A stretch of 64,000 bases of DNA. Origin: Oricola cellulosilytica. GTDB taxonomy: Bacteria; Pseudomonadota; Alphaproteobacteria; Rhizobiales; Rhizobiaceae. Below the pieces are notes generated by a model. That model made no database searches. It was not told the origin of the DNA and worked only from the letters and a program-made list of their open reading frames with translations. A program made the position numbers and the translations under genes. Below, piece by piece: positions 1-11,952 of the stretch. Location of the stretch: NCBI RefSeq assembly GCF_019966575.1, contig NZ_JAINFK010000001.1, positions 535,634 to 599,633 on the forward strand, given 5' to 3'. Position 1 is the stretch's first letter. Every line of letters starts with the position of its first letter.

Positions 1-273
1 AAATGCGTCGCGTGCGGTCTCGAGCAGGCCCAGATTGACGATCGCGTCCTCCAGCAGGCGTCCGATCAGGAACTCCATCGACAGATAATAGACGCGCTTG
101 TGGCCCCCGGCGTATGTCTTGCGGGTGGCGTCGAACCACGGATCGACGATCCGGTCGCGCACCGCCAGCGAGAGCGCCATCCGCCAGTCCCGTATATGTG
201 CGTGCTCGGGATCCTTGCCGAACGAGTAGGTCAGATGGCGCAGCATGTCTGCGCGCAAGTCGGCGTGTGTCAT
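1..273 (-). CDS. glgP: Glycogen/starch/alpha-glucan phosphorylase, N-terminal part (runs off the left edge)
   Basis: Only the first 91 codons lie in the window. The protein would release glucose-1-phosphate from glycogen in the cytoplasm. The translated part contains RVYYLSMEFLIGR (about residues 61-73), the highly conserved N-terminal motif of GT35 phosphorylases, preceded by an HxxDWRMALSLAVRDR-type segment that is also typical. The ATG at 271-273 (minus strand) fits the usual N-terminus. The pyridoxal-phosphate domain lies outside the window, so catalytic integrity cannot be judged. The identification rests on the motif and is strong despite the truncation. Confidence 0.88.
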   Translation of the reverse strand, partial: MTHADLRADMLRHLTYSFGKDPEHAHIRDWRMALSLAVRDRIVDPWFDATRKTYAGGHKRVYYLSMEFLIGRLLEDAIVNLGLLETARDAF

Positions 274-513
274 GGTATGTCCTCCGTCAGGACGGGCGAG
301 CGTGGTGGAAGGATTATGGGCGGCGCGGCACCAATGCGGATTCAACCGATTGTATCGTGTATTACCAGTTCATTCGCAACAAACATTCACTGTTATCAAA
401 AGGTTCCCCGGCGCCATCGCCGCTTCCTGATTCGCACTCCGCACCGGCGCGCTTGCGTTGATGAACCGTCGAACCTACAAGGCGCGAGGTTTCGGAAACG
501 GGAAAAGTGAAAG

Positions 514-1143
<630 letters not shown>

Positions 1144-1162
1144 TCCGAAACCGGCCCGCGCC

Positions 1163-1855
1163 ATGCAGAAGCCGTTGCTCATCTTCGATTGCGACGGGGT
1201 CCTGATCGACTCCGAGGCGATTTATCTCGACGTCGAGTTCGCCTTCCTTGAAGGCAAGGGCGTGCGGGTCGACCGGGAATGGTATGTACGGGAATTTCTC
1301 GCGCTGGCGCAGGATTTGTGGCGCGCAAAACTCTCCGATCTCGTCGCTGAGCACACCGGAAACCCGATGAGCGATAACGAATACACCGCGCTCAAGGCGG
1401 AGTCCCGGCGGCGCGTGGCCGAGGAAGTCCGGACGATCGCGGGGGTCGAAACACTGCTCGAACGCCTGAAGGCGACCCGATGCGTCGCCTCGAGCACGCA
1501 ACTGCCGTTCCTCGGTCCCAAGTTGGAGCGGGCGGGCCTCGCGCGGTATTTCGGAGACGGAGTCTACTCGGGCGACATGGTCGAGAACGGAAAACCCGCC
1601 CCGGACCTGTTCCAACATGCCGCGTCCGAAATGGGTTACCGGGCGGACGACTGCATCGTGGTCGAGGACAGCGCCAACGGCGTGCGCGGAGGCAAGGCGG
1701 CGGGCCATCACGTCATCGGGTTCACCGGCGGGACGCACTGCCTCGGCAACCACGCCGAACTCTTGCGCGGCGCAGGCGCCGACATCGTGGTTTCGAGCCA
1801 CGTCGAACTCGCCGAATGGCTGGCGGAAAACACCGGGGCCTTCGACGCCCGCTAA
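1163..1855 (+). CDS. HAD-superfamily hydrolase, subfamily IA (phosphoglycolate phosphatase / beta-phosphoglucomutase-like)
   Basis: A 230-aa protein with all four HAD motifs: motif I FDCDGV with nucleophile D9 and acid/base D11, motif II in VASST, motif III lysine in GKPAPD, and motif IV VVEDSANGV. The helical cap between motifs I and II has the size expected of the CbbY/Gph/PGMB group. The substrate is a small phosphorylated metabolite that cannot be named from sequence. The gene follows the RNase D gene by 20 bp, and its 3' end is separated by only 6 bp from the convergent small gene to the right. Confidence 0.85.
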   Translation: MQKPLLIFDCDGVLIDSEAIYLDVEFAFLEGKGVRVDREWYVREFLALAQDLWRAKLSDLVAEHTGNPMSDNEYTALKAESRRRVAEEVRTIAGVETLLERLKATRCVASSTQLPFLGPKLERAGLARYFGDGVYSGDMVENGKPAPDLFQHAASEMGYRADDCIVVEDSANGVRGGKAAGHHVIGFTGGTHCLGNHAELLRGAGADIVVSSHVELAEWLAENTGAFDAR

Positions 1856-1861
1856 CGCCGC

Positions 1862-2203
1862 CTACCTCTCCGGAGGCCGCGCGCCGACGCGGTTGAGCAC
1901 CTCCTTTGGGATGTCGTAGGCGGCGAACAGGTGGTGATCGCTCTTAAGCCCGAGATAGTCGCGCTGGATGAACATCACCCACGCCCGGTCGGCGGCCTCC
2001 TGCAACAATTCCTCGCGGTCTCGGTTCGAGCCCGGCGTGGCGTCGTGCCGGCGGATGGCTTCCAGCGCCTCTTCCAGCTTGCGGCCGATCCGTCCGAGCG
2101 CCTCGGCGGTCTCGGCCATTGCCTCGTAGGCAAGCGCATCGAGCCCGGCATTTGCGCCGGAAGCACTGGCGCGGCTGAAGGAACGGGGAGGTCGCAGCGA
2201 CAT
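1862..2203 (-). CDS. Small conserved helical protein (DUF6665-like)
   Basis: A protein of 113 aa if translation starts at the ATG at 2203 (N-terminus MSLRPPRSF). An in-frame GTG seven codons upstream (2224) is an alternative. The sequence is rich in Ala, Glu and Arg and predicted all-helical, with no signal peptide or membrane segment. The start MSxRPPRS and the pattern LDALAYEAMAETAEALGR recall a small family of unknown function seen in Hyphomicrobiales, which I recollect as DUF6665. No catalytic motif is visible. It is a monocistronic gene convergent with the HAD gene and divergent from the SDR gene. Confidence 0.6.
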   Translation of the reverse strand: MSLRPPRSFSRASASGANAGLDALAYEAMAETAEALGRIGRKLEEALEAIRRHDATPGSNRDREELLQEAADRAWVMFIQRDYLGLKSDHHLFAAYDIPKEVLNRVGARPPER

Positions 2204-2390
2204 GATCCATCCGTGTTGTTTCACGCAATCTGGGAACCGCCCACCTTCCGGTCAACCGAGAGCCGGCGCAAAAACATCTTTGCAGGTGCGCTGGAACGAA
2301 TGACGGCTCGCGGGGATTGTTTGCAGACCGGACAGGTTCGATCGTTCCCAGTGCCGATCGGGCCTCGCCACCAGCAACGGAGTTCATGTC

Positions 2391-3368
2391 ATGGGTACGA
2401 AAACGAGCAAATCCGTCCGCGAGGCGGTCGCGGATCAGAAAGGTATCCAGCAGCAGGTAGACCGGGCCGACGAGCGCAAGTCAGATTCTGACGAAAAGGG
2501 GGCGATGCAGGCGGGCGCGCGACGCTATCCCGAACCGCCCTTCCCGCAAGGCCACCAGGAAAAGCCGGGCGCTGAACACGCGCTCGACCCCGAGCCCATG
2601 CATGACGCGCCATTCTATATCGGCTCGAAGAAGCTGGACGGAAGGGTCGCGCTTATCACGGGGGGTGATTCAGGTATCGGGCGGGCTGTGGCCGTACTCT
2701 TCGCCCGGGAAGGCGCCGACATCGCCATCAGCTATCTCAGCGAGTCCAAAGATGCGGAAGAGACCCGCGAGGCAGTCGAAAGGGAGGGCAAGCGGTGCCT
2801 GCTGTTGCCCGGCGACGTTCAAGAGGAGGAGTATTGCCGCAGCGCGGTCGAAAAGACCGTGCAGGAGTTCGGTCAGCTTGACGTTCTCGTCAACAACGCC
2901 GCGTTCCAGTATCACGCGTCCGATTTCGAGGATCTCACAACCGATCACTTCGACACGACGATCAAGACGAACCTGTACGGCTATTTCTTCATGTGCAAGG
3001 CGGCGGTTCCGCATCTGAAGAACGGTTCCGCCATCATCAACACCGGATCGACCACCGGAATAGACGGGAGCGGCAGGCTCGTCGACTACTCGATGACCAA
3101 GGGCGGAATTCACGCTTTCACGAGGGCGCTGTCATCCAATCTCATGGACAAGGGAATCCGCGTCAACGCGGTCGCGCCCGGACCGGTGTGGACACCGCTC
3201 AACCCATCGGAACGCCCCAGCGACCAGGTTTCCGAGTTCGGTTCTAAGGCGCCGATGAAGCGGCCCGCGCAGCCGGAGGAAATCGCGCCGGCCTACGTCT
3301 TCCTCGCCTCGCCGCACTGCTCCAGCTACATCACCGGAGAGATCCTGCCGATCATCGGCGGCTACTGA
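2391..3368 (+). CDS. SDR-family oxidoreductase with N-terminal extension (general-stress GSP39/YghA-type)
   Basis: A 325-aa NAD(P)-dependent classical short-chain dehydrogenase. After a roughly 85-residue polar N-terminal extension it shows the TGGDSGIG cofactor motif, NNAA, the catalytic Ser in INTGSTTG, and YSMTK with the Tyr/Lys pair at about residues 232-236, then the PGPVWTPL segment. The extension and the ending SSYITGEILPIIGGY match the GSP39/YghA/YhxC type, which are stress-associated enzymes of unsettled substrate. A GGAG-type ribosome site precedes the ATG. The gene is convergent with rpsA, with a stem-loop in between. Confidence 0.85.
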   Translation: MGTKTSKSVREAVADQKGIQQQVDRADERKSDSDEKGAMQAGARRYPEPPFPQGHQEKPGAEHALDPEPMHDAPFYIGSKKLDGRVALITGGDSGIGRAVAVLFAREGADIAISYLSESKDAEETREAVEREGKRCLLLPGDVQEEEYCRSAVEKTVQEFGQLDVLVNNAAFQYHASDFEDLTTDHFDTTIKTNLYGYFFMCKAAVPHLKNGSAIINTGSTTGIDGSGRLVDYSMTKGGIHAFTRALSSNLMDKGIRVNAVAPGPVWTPLNPSERPSDQVSEFGSKAPMKRPAQPEEIAPAYVFLASPHCSSYITGEILPIIGGY

Positions 3369-3370
3369 GA

Positions 3371-3410
3371 AAAGAAAAAGGCCGCCGGGAGCTTGCGTCC
3401 CGACGGCCTT
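3371..3410 (-). terminator. Rho-independent terminator of rpsA
   Basis: A 13-bp stem with one mismatch (3378-3390 with 3398-3410) and a 7-nt loop. On the minus strand it is followed by a T-rich run (complement of 3371-3380). The T-tail on the minus side only means it mainly ends rpsA transcription. It lies between the convergent SDR gene and rpsA and may also slow transcripts from the SDR side. Confidence 0.75.
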
Positions 3411-3430
3411 CCATTTGCAGTCGAGGGCGG

Positions 3431-5131
3431 TTATTCGCCGTCGCGGTTCTTCAGGGCCGCGCCCAGAATATCGCCCAGCGAAGCGCCGGCGTCGGTGGAA
3501 CCGAACTGCGCGACGGCTTCCTTTTCCTCGGCGATTTCCAGCGCCTTGATCGAGACGGTAATGCGGCGCGTCTTCTTGTCGAAGGAGATCACGCGGGCAT
3601 CGACCTTCTGGCCGACCGAGAAACGCTCGGGACGCTGCTCGTCGCGATCACGCGACAGGTCGGAGCGCTTGATGAATGTCTCAACGTCGTGGTCGACGAG
3701 CTTCACTTCGAGACCCCCATCGGTAACGCCGGTCACTTCCGCCGTCACGACGCTGCCCTTGCGCAGTTCGCCGGAGCTGGCAGCCTCGCCGACCGCGTCG
3801 CGGCCGAGCTGCTTGATGCCGAGCGAGATGCGCTCCTTCTCGACGTCCACGTCAAGAACGACGGCCTTGACCACCTCGCCCTTTTCGTAGTTCTCGATCG
3901 CCTGCTCACCGGGCATGTTCCAGTCGAGATCCGACAGGTGAACCATGCCGTCGACATCGCCTTCGAGGCCGATGAACAGACCGAACTCGGTCTTGTTCTT
4001 GACCTCGCCCTCGACGATCGCGCCGGAGGGATGGTTCTGCGCGAAGGCTTCCCACGGATTTTCCAGCGTCTGCTTGAGGCCGAGCGAGATGCGGCGCTTC
4101 TGCGGATCGACTTCGAGAACGACGACCTCGACTTCCTGCGTCGTGGACAGGATCTTGCCGGGGTGAACGTTCTTCTTCGTCCATGACATTTCGGAAACGT
4201 GGATCAGGCCCTCGATGCCCGGCTCGATCTCCACGAACGCACCGTAGTCGGTGATGTTCGTAACCGTGCCGGTGATCTTCTTGCCGACCGGGTAGTTCGT
4301 GCCGATGCCGTCCCAAGGGTCGGCCTGAAGCTGCTTCATGCCGAGCGAGATGCGGTGGGTTTCCTGGTTGATGCGAATGATCTGGACCTTGACGGTCTGG
4401 CCGATCTGCAGGATTTCCGACGGATGATTGACGCGGCGCCATGCCATGTCTGTGACATGCAGAAGGCCGTCGATGCCGCCGAGATCGACGAACGCACCGT
4501 AATCGGTGATGTTCTTGACCACACCCTCGACCGTCTGACCCTCTTCGAGGTTCTGAACGATTTCCGAACGCTGCTCGGCACGGCTCTCCTCGAGAACGGT
4601 GCGGCGCGAGACCACGATGTTGCCGCGGCGCTTGTCCATCTTGAGGATTTCGAAAGGCTGCGGATTGTGCATCAGCGGCGTGACGTCGCGCACCGGACGG
4701 ATATCGACCTGCGAACGCGGCAGGAAGGCCACGGCGCCGTCGAGATCGACTGTGAAGCCGCCCTTGACCTGGTTGAAAATCACGCCCTCGACGCGTTCGC
4801 CGGCCTCGAACTTCGCCTCCAGCTTGACCCAGCTCTCTTCGCGGCGCGCCTTGTCGCGCGAGAGAACGGCTTCGCCGAGTGCGTTTTCGATCCGTTCGAC
4901 ATAGACCTCAACGGTGTCGCCGACCTTCAGCGTACCGTCCTTGGCCTTGGCGCCGAATTCCTTCAGCGCGATGCGGCCTTCGACCTTGAGGCCGACATCG
5001 ACGATTGCCATGTCTTTTTCGATGGCGGTGATGGTGCCCCTGACGACCGAACCTTCGCTGGTGTCGCGGTCCTCAAAAGATTGCTCGAGGAGGCTTTGGA
5101 AGTCCTCCCGGCTGGGATTCATTTCTGACAT
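3431..5131 (-). CDS. rpsA: 30S ribosomal protein S1
   Basis: A 566-aa protein with six consecutive S1 OB-fold repeats. Repeats of the form G..v.G.V..it.yGaFV.l.....GL.H.S appear at about residues 200, 285, 372 and 460. S1 binds mRNA leaders and helps load structured mRNAs on the 30S subunit. The start is placed at the ATG at 5131 (MSEMNPSREDF) because it matches rhizobial S1 N-termini and has AGGAG seven bases upstream; the open frame continues further but without a ribosome site. It lies downstream of aroA-cmk, the usual alphaproteobacterial order, and ends at a strong terminator. Confidence 0.97.
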   Translation of the reverse strand: MSEMNPSREDFQSLLEQSFEDRDTSEGSVVRGTITAIEKDMAIVDVGLKVEGRIALKEFGAKAKDGTLKVGDTVEVYVERIENALGEAVLSRDKARREESWVKLEAKFEAGERVEGVIFNQVKGGFTVDLDGAVAFLPRSQVDIRPVRDVTPLMHNPQPFEILKMDKRRGNIVVSRRTVLEESRAEQRSEIVQNLEEGQTVEGVVKNITDYGAFVDLGGIDGLLHVTDMAWRRVNHPSEILQIGQTVKVQIIRINQETHRISLGMKQLQADPWDGIGTNYPVGKKITGTVTNITDYGAFVEIEPGIEGLIHVSEMSWTKKNVHPGKILSTTQEVEVVVLEVDPQKRRISLGLKQTLENPWEAFAQNHPSGAIVEGEVKNKTEFGLFIGLEGDVDGMVHLSDLDWNMPGEQAIENYEKGEVVKAVVLDVDVEKERISLGIKQLGRDAVGEAASSGELRKGSVVTAEVTGVTDGGLEVKLVDHDVETFIKRSDLSRDRDEQRPERFSVGQKVDARVISFDKKTRRITVSIKALEIAEEKEAVAQFGSTDAGASLGDILGAALKNRDGE

Positions 5132-5270
5132 TGATACTCCTGGCGTGTCCGGAATGTTTTCCTTCGGACACAAGCGCCGGCGGGTTGGTGTTTCGTTGCT
5201 CCAAACGGCAATCCGGCCCATCTTTTGCGTGCGGGCCAAATCCGGCGCGGGGATCGCTGTTCGGAAGCTG

Positions 5271-7982
<2,712 letters not shown>

Positions 7983-8070
7983 CGAAATGCGCGCCGCGGG
8001 GACTTGATCTCCGCGCGGCGCAAATGTATCGAACCGCGATCCGCGCCACATACCTCGCGCGGTTACGGTC

Positions 8071-8146
8071 GGGGCCATAGCTCAGCTGGGAGAGCGCCTG
8101 CATGGCATGCAGGAGGTCAGCGGTTCGATCCCGCTTGGCTCCACCA
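8071..8146 (+). tRNA. tRNA-Ala (anticodon GGC)
   Basis: A 76-nt cloverleaf including an encoded CCA end. The acceptor stem is 8071-8077 with 8137-8143 (one G-U pair), the D-arm has the GCTCAGCTGGGAGAGC pattern, the anticodon stem is CCTGC/GCAGG with loop ATGGCAT giving anticodon GGC at 8104-8106, and the T-arm contains GGTTCGATCCC. All standard invariant positions fit alanine tRNA. Confidence 0.96.
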
Positions 8147-8181
8147 ACCAACCTCCACCATCATGGGTCGCCGGACGGTCC

Positions 8182-8631
8182 TTATTTGATCGTCGCCGAC
8201 GCGCGCATACCGGCCTCGAGATGACCGGGAAGTTCGCAGGTGATTTCGGAGGCTTCCATCGTCTGAACCGGGACAATGTACCAGTCGACGGTCTTGCCCG
8301 GCCCGACCTCCACCTCGTTGATGTGCCCCTTGACCTCGGCGATCAGATTGCCGTCGGGATCGGTCGCCTCGATCTTGCGGGTGAAGACTCTTTCGCCCAT
8401 CTCATTGAGTGCGACCTCATGCTTGATCTCGTCGACATTGACCAGGATCAGCCGGTAGGCCTTGCCGGTCTCGAATTCGAGCACGTCCGGCTTCATGTAC
8501 ATTCCATCATCGCTGCTGCCGAGCTCTATGGTGACGTCGACTACATTTTCGCGGCTCAGATCGCCTTCCGCCAGAGCCGGATTTGTTATCGCTACTGCAA
8601 GCAGCGGAACGGCGGCTATAAACGGTTTCAT
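8182..8631 (-). CDS. Periplasmic cupredoxin-like copper protein
   Basis: A 149-aa protein with a signal peptide (cleavage about ALA-EG, residues 21-22). A type-1 copper site is complete: H71 in IKHEV and C132, H137 and M142 in the loop CELPGHLEAGM, the C-x4-H-x4-M spacing seen in blue-copper proteins. It could shuttle electrons or handle copper in the periplasm; no partner gene is adjacent. AAGGGAAG precedes the ATG. The gene is convergent with tRNA-Ala. Confidence 0.82.
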   Translation of the reverse strand: MKPFIAAVPLLAVAITNPALAEGDLSRENVVDVTIELGSSDDGMYMKPDVLEFETGKAYRLILVNVDEIKHEVALNEMGERVFTRKIEATDPDGNLIAEVKGHINEVEVGPGKTVDWYIVPVQTMEASEITCELPGHLEAGMRASATIK

Positions 8632-8850
8632 GATCGCTTCCCTTCTCTTTTACAGCGCACCGATGCTCTCGATGCACTGATCAGGATCGCGAAGAATTCC
8701 CGGCTTCGCCATGACATCGATCAATCGGGCCGGGCTTCTGCGCGATCAAGGGTGGAGCAAGACCTCGGATGGGCATCGGACGATCGGTCCTGCCAGGTCC
8801 AGCGCCGGCAACCACAGCCGCCGCGCCGGGCAATTCGGCCGAAACGGGTT

Positions 8851-8971
8851 ACTGCACGATCAGCAGATGCAGCGAGGCCTGCGCATGGCGCCAAATTTCA
8901 ACATTGCTGGTTTCTTGCAACAATCGTTTTCCGCCCATCCGGACAACGAGGCGCTTGTCGCGGAATCCGAG
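8851..8971 (+). repeat. Left copy of a 121-bp imperfect direct repeat: orphan 5' end of the adenylation gene
   Basis: This segment aligns without gaps to 13086-13206, differing at roughly a dozen positions. It includes the start codon region of the DltA-like gene: ATG at 8885 followed by about 29 codons encoding MAPNFNIAGFL...EALVAESE, after which similarity stops. The reading frame then continues into unrelated sequence, so this is a non-functional remnant. Four bases further lies the stop codon of a truncated chemoreceptor fragment on the other strand. The two copies bracket the Slam/lipoprotein segment. The flanking 219 bp to the left, back to the cupredoxin start, shows no gene. Confidence 0.85.
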
Positions 8972-8974
8972 GGG

Positions 8975-9451
8975 TTACGCCGCTCTCTGTTCGTGAGATT
9001 GGACAGCGCCGTGACCACGGAATCGTGCAATCGCCCCATCGAGTTCCTCGATCTCCTCGACCAGCGCGTGGATAGCCGCGGTCGTCTCCTCGGCCATCGC
9101 CGCGTTCTGCTGAGTCACCCTGTCCATGTCGTGGACAGCGCCGTTCACCTCTCCGATTGAGGTCGATTGCTCACTCGACGCGGCTACCAGCGACGCCACG
9201 TTACCATTTATCGTTTCGACCTGCTTTCCTATCTCCTGAAGGGCCTCACCCGTTCTCGTGACGAGATCAACGCCCCGCCCAACGGACTGCGTGGATGTCC
9301 GGATGAGACGTTCGATTTCTTGGGTGGCGGTGGCAGAGCGTTGCGCCAGTTCGCGAACCTCCTGCGCCACCACCGCAAATCCTGCGCCTGCATCCCCTGC
9401 CCTGGCTGCTTCCACTCCGGCGTTGAGAGCGAGGAGATTGGTCTGAAACGC
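8975..9451 (-). pseudogene. 3' fragment of a methyl-accepting chemotaxis protein gene
   Basis: About 158 codons of the cytoplasmic signalling hairpin of a chemoreceptor, beginning abruptly at [19 protein letters not shown], the hairpin-tip motif, and running through [15 protein letters not shown], the second methylation helix and [11 protein letters not shown] to a normal stop. Upstream of 9451 the frame continues for 30 codons of unrelated sequence; sensor, transmembrane and HAMP parts are absent. No ribosome site is evident. It is a decayed remnant rather than a working receptor. It lies 4 bp from the left direct repeat and 94 bp from the Slam stop, i.e. exactly at the edge of the insert. 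Confidence 0.85.
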
Positions 9452-9545
9452 TTCGAGATCCGGTAAGGTCAGAGGCTCTTGGCATTTCCGAATTGTGCAC
9501 TTTGAGTTTGGAAGTCCCTCAGGGCCGGCGTTCCCAGGCATCCCT

Positions 9546-10832
9546 TTAGAATTGCCTGTGCGCCCGCAGGACGAGGTCTGTGCTCGAGAAGCGATAAAGC
9601 GGGACGTTCGAGCCGTGTTTCACATAGCGCGCACCCACGTAGGGAATTGTGCCAAAGAGCTTAAGCCGTTCATGAGCGAAGCCGATTTGCAGGCTCGCCT
9701 CACGGTCCTTTCTTGGCTCGGATATCAGCGGAAAGTCCGCATCGTAGAACTTCTCCTCCCAGGAGAACGAGAAATCGGCATACAGCCCGCTCTGCCACGT
9801 CCTTCCCAGCGTTGCACTTGCCCGCCCGCCCCTGAAGCTTAAGTGTCCAGCGCGCGTAGTCTCCCGCGTAAACCCAGCTCCGAGCGTGAGCACAGAAGAA
9901 CCTGGCAGCTTTCGCTTCCATGCCATGTCGGCTTTGATCCGTGTTCCATCCAGATACGGCCTGTCACGGGAATCTTGCTTGACCGCTTCCGTCGTCACAT
10001 CGAGGCGATCCGACGGCGAGAGAAACAGACTGGTTCCTGCTGCCATCCCCCATCGCCTGGCATAAGGACGTCCCCCCTGCCACTGAAGTTCCGAGACGGG
10101 GCCAACCCAGAAGTTGTTCGCTCCTCTGTAGACGACAAACCGAAGGCGCGGCGATAGCGTCAGAAGATCTGTTTCGGTCCCGTAGATCCCTCGCTCCACT
10201 CCCGCCGTGACCGACGCCATCAGTTCGTTGAGCTCCCCAGTCTGAAATCTTCTGAAGGCAGTCGCCGACGCTGTGGCGGTGATCCCGGCCCCTTGCTGGG
10301 CCTCAGGTGCGATCGCGAAAGGAAGGTCGTTCAGGTAGACGGTGTCCATCGCGGTTCCCTTCGTGACATTGGTAGAAGGGATGACGCCGCCAGCCATCGA
10401 GATGCCACCGTCGGGATGCATGCGTTGGTACATGGCGACCGCACGGCCGTACTCGGCTCGTATAACAGGGTCGTCTACGGCACCCATGTTGCGCCTGATC
10501 CAATAGATGGACTGTCTACTCTTGCCTTGTGCAAGAAGGGTGTTGATCAGAAGGTGTCGAATTCGCACGTCATGAACGCCAATGTCTTCTAGGCGTCGGG
10601 CCAGGGATTCAGCGTCTTTCGCGTTGCCGGAAGCGAGAAGCGCGTATCCGCGTACGTAGTCGGGCAGCCAACCGAGGCCCGTCTTCGCGGCCATGCGAGA
10701 TGCCATTACCGCAGCCTCTGGAAAATTTTTCCGTCCGATGGAGCGATCGATCTCAGAGATACTCTGCGCGTGCGCGGAATAGATTGTGCAGGCGAAGACA
10801 AACAAGATCGGGATGCACGCCAGTAATCTCAT
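9546..10832 (-). CDS. Slam-type surface lipoprotein assembly modulator (outer-membrane translocator, DUF560)
   Basis: A 428-aa protein with a signal peptide (cleavage about AHA-QS, residue 22), an N-terminal roughly 120-residue alpha-helical TPR-like part ([44 protein letters not shown]), then the segment [10 protein letters not shown] that marks the beginning of the DUF560 barrel, and beta-strand-rich sequence to a C-terminal Phe (LRAHRQF), as BamA-inserted barrels end. In Neisseria, Slam proteins move lipoproteins such as TbpB and fHbp to the cell surface. The gene directly upstream (79 bp) encodes a TbpB-like lipoprotein, which is the expected genetic pairing. It is somewhat shorter than neisserial Slams (near 500 aa). 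The ribosome site is weak. Confidence 0.82.
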   Translation of the reverse strand: MRLLACIPILFVFACTIYSAHAQSISEIDRSIGRKNFPEAAVMASRMAAKTGLGWLPDYVRGYALLASGNAKDAESLARRLEDIGVHDVRIRHLLINTLLAQGKSRQSIYWIRRNMGAVDDPVIRAEYGRAVAMYQRMHPDGGISMAGGVIPSTNVTKGTAMDTVYLNDLPFAIAPEAQQGAGITATASATAFRRFQTGELNELMASVTAGVERGIYGTETDLLTLSPRLRFVVYRGANNFWVGPVSELQWQGGRPYARRWGMAAGTSLFLSPSDRLDVTTEAVKQDSRDRPYLDGTRIKADMAWKRKLPGSSVLTLGAGFTRETTRAGHLSFRGGRASATLGRTWQSGLYADFSFSWEEKFYDADFPLISEPRKDREASLQIGFAHERLKLFGTIPYVGARYVKHGSNVPLYRFSSTDLVLRAHRQF

Positions 10833-10911
10833 CGAATACCCGGAAATTGGGGCGGACCGGACCAGCGGCCCGCCTCGGATTACATCTGGGTGGTCTGCAT
10901 TTCACTGCAGA

Positions 10912-11952
10912 TCAGGGTTGCTTGTACCCGGTAACTGCGCCGGTAATCACGTGGGAGGTACCTTCGCCGGCAATGACTGCGCCAACCTCGCCCGCTCCGG
11001 TTCCGTAGAACCGTCCCACTGCCACCGCCTCGGTATCGGCGCTGATTCCATCGGCCGCTAAACTCGTCTCCGCTGCAGCGTTGAGCGAAAGATCTGACGC
11101 GAAACCGTTCTGCACAATCGCCGCGGAATCCAGCAAGACCGACGCACCCTGGCCCGAGATGTCCGTCCGTGTTTCACTGAGCCCTCCGCTGCCATCGGTT
11201 ATCCTACGACGCGCCTCGCTGAGATCGACCCGACCCGATACGGTTCCGGCCCCGAAGTCCGCTTCAAGAGTGCTGTCACCGCTGTAGACGCGCCGGTTTT
11301 CGTTGCCCGCCACGCTAAAGTCCACCTGCTTGTTGTAGGCGTCGATCCGACCGTAGCCCTTGTAAACAGCCGCCCCCGTTTTCGGCATGTCCGACGGGGC
11401 CGTTTCCAGCCCGACAAAACCGAAACCATTAGAGAACCCATCCGCATCGTCTGCCGTGACGGTTCCTTTGGAGTTGGTCCGCACTCCGAACCCGATGGGT
11501 ACCATCGCGGAATCCGGGGCTGAAAGCGCGTCAGGGGTGGTACCGGCAACCAGAGCGAACAGGTACCCGATCGTGCGCGGTGTACCGCTCGAGTCGTTCA
11601 TTTTCTGCTCGTAGAAACCGCCTGTCTGAAGATCGGTCGCGGTAAATGTCACTTCCTCGCCGGCATAACGGAGAATATAAGCGTCAGCGGTCTTTTCGAT
11701 TTCGACTTTGGCAGGAGCCTTAAGGCTAACGATACTAGGGCCCCCGAATGCCTCGGCGGATGTGACTGCCCCGCCCTCAAGTTTGTCGCCCGGGTTCACG
11801 AGGTGCTTGGAAATCGCGTCCACCACCACAGAGGCGTAGGTAGCGTCATAAGCACTTGCATAAGGCGCGAGCGCGGGTGTGGAAGTGGTGCCGCATCCGG
11901 CTAGTCCCGTACCTGCTGCCAGAAGGCAAACTAACGTGTTCCAGTATTTCAT
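10912..11952 (-). CDS. TbpB/HpuA-like surface lipoprotein, probable Slam cargo
   Basis: A 346-aa lipoprotein. The start at ATG 11952 (MKYWNTL) has GGAGA about 8 bases upstream, and the lipobox LAGC puts the lipidated Cys at residue 20. The C-terminal half has the Slam-cargo/TbpB barrel features: YKGYGRIDA..VDFSVAGN, LEADFGAGTVSGRVDLSEAR, and the terminal GRFYGTGAGEVGAVIAG, a version of the conserved GxFYGpxAxEvGG motif. The ligand is unknown. TbpB binds transferrin and HpuA hemoglobin, but an environmental rhizobial host would more plausibly use another ligand. The gene order lipoprotein-then-Slam on one strand supports co-expression. Confidence 0.8.
   Translation of the reverse strand: MKYWNTLVCLLAAGTGLAGCGTTSTPALAPYASAYDATYASVVVDAISKHLVNPGDKLEGGAVTSAEAFGGPSIVSLKAPAKVEIEKTADAYILRYAGEEVTFTATDLQTGGFYEQKMNDSSGTPRTIGYLFALVAGTTPDALSAPDSAMVPIGFGVRTNSKGTVTADDADGFSNGFGFVGLETAPSDMPKTGAAVYKGYGRIDAYNKQVDFSVAGNENRRVYSGDSTLEADFGAGTVSGRVDLSEARRRITDGSGGLSETRTDISGQGASVLLDSAAIVQNGFASDLSLNAAAETSLAADGISADTEAVAVGRFYGTGAGEVGAVIAGEGTSHVITGAVTGYKQP

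Noticed and set aside
4199..5128. 309-codon plus-strand open frame opposite rpsA
   Set aside because: Complement of the repetitive S1 domains; its apparent internal repeats only mirror the S1 repeats.
8711..9160. 149-codon plus-strand open frame containing the orphan adenylation-gene start
   Set aside because: Only the 29 codons from 8885 resemble the DltA-like protein. The rest runs antisense through the chemoreceptor fragment, so it is not a functional gene.
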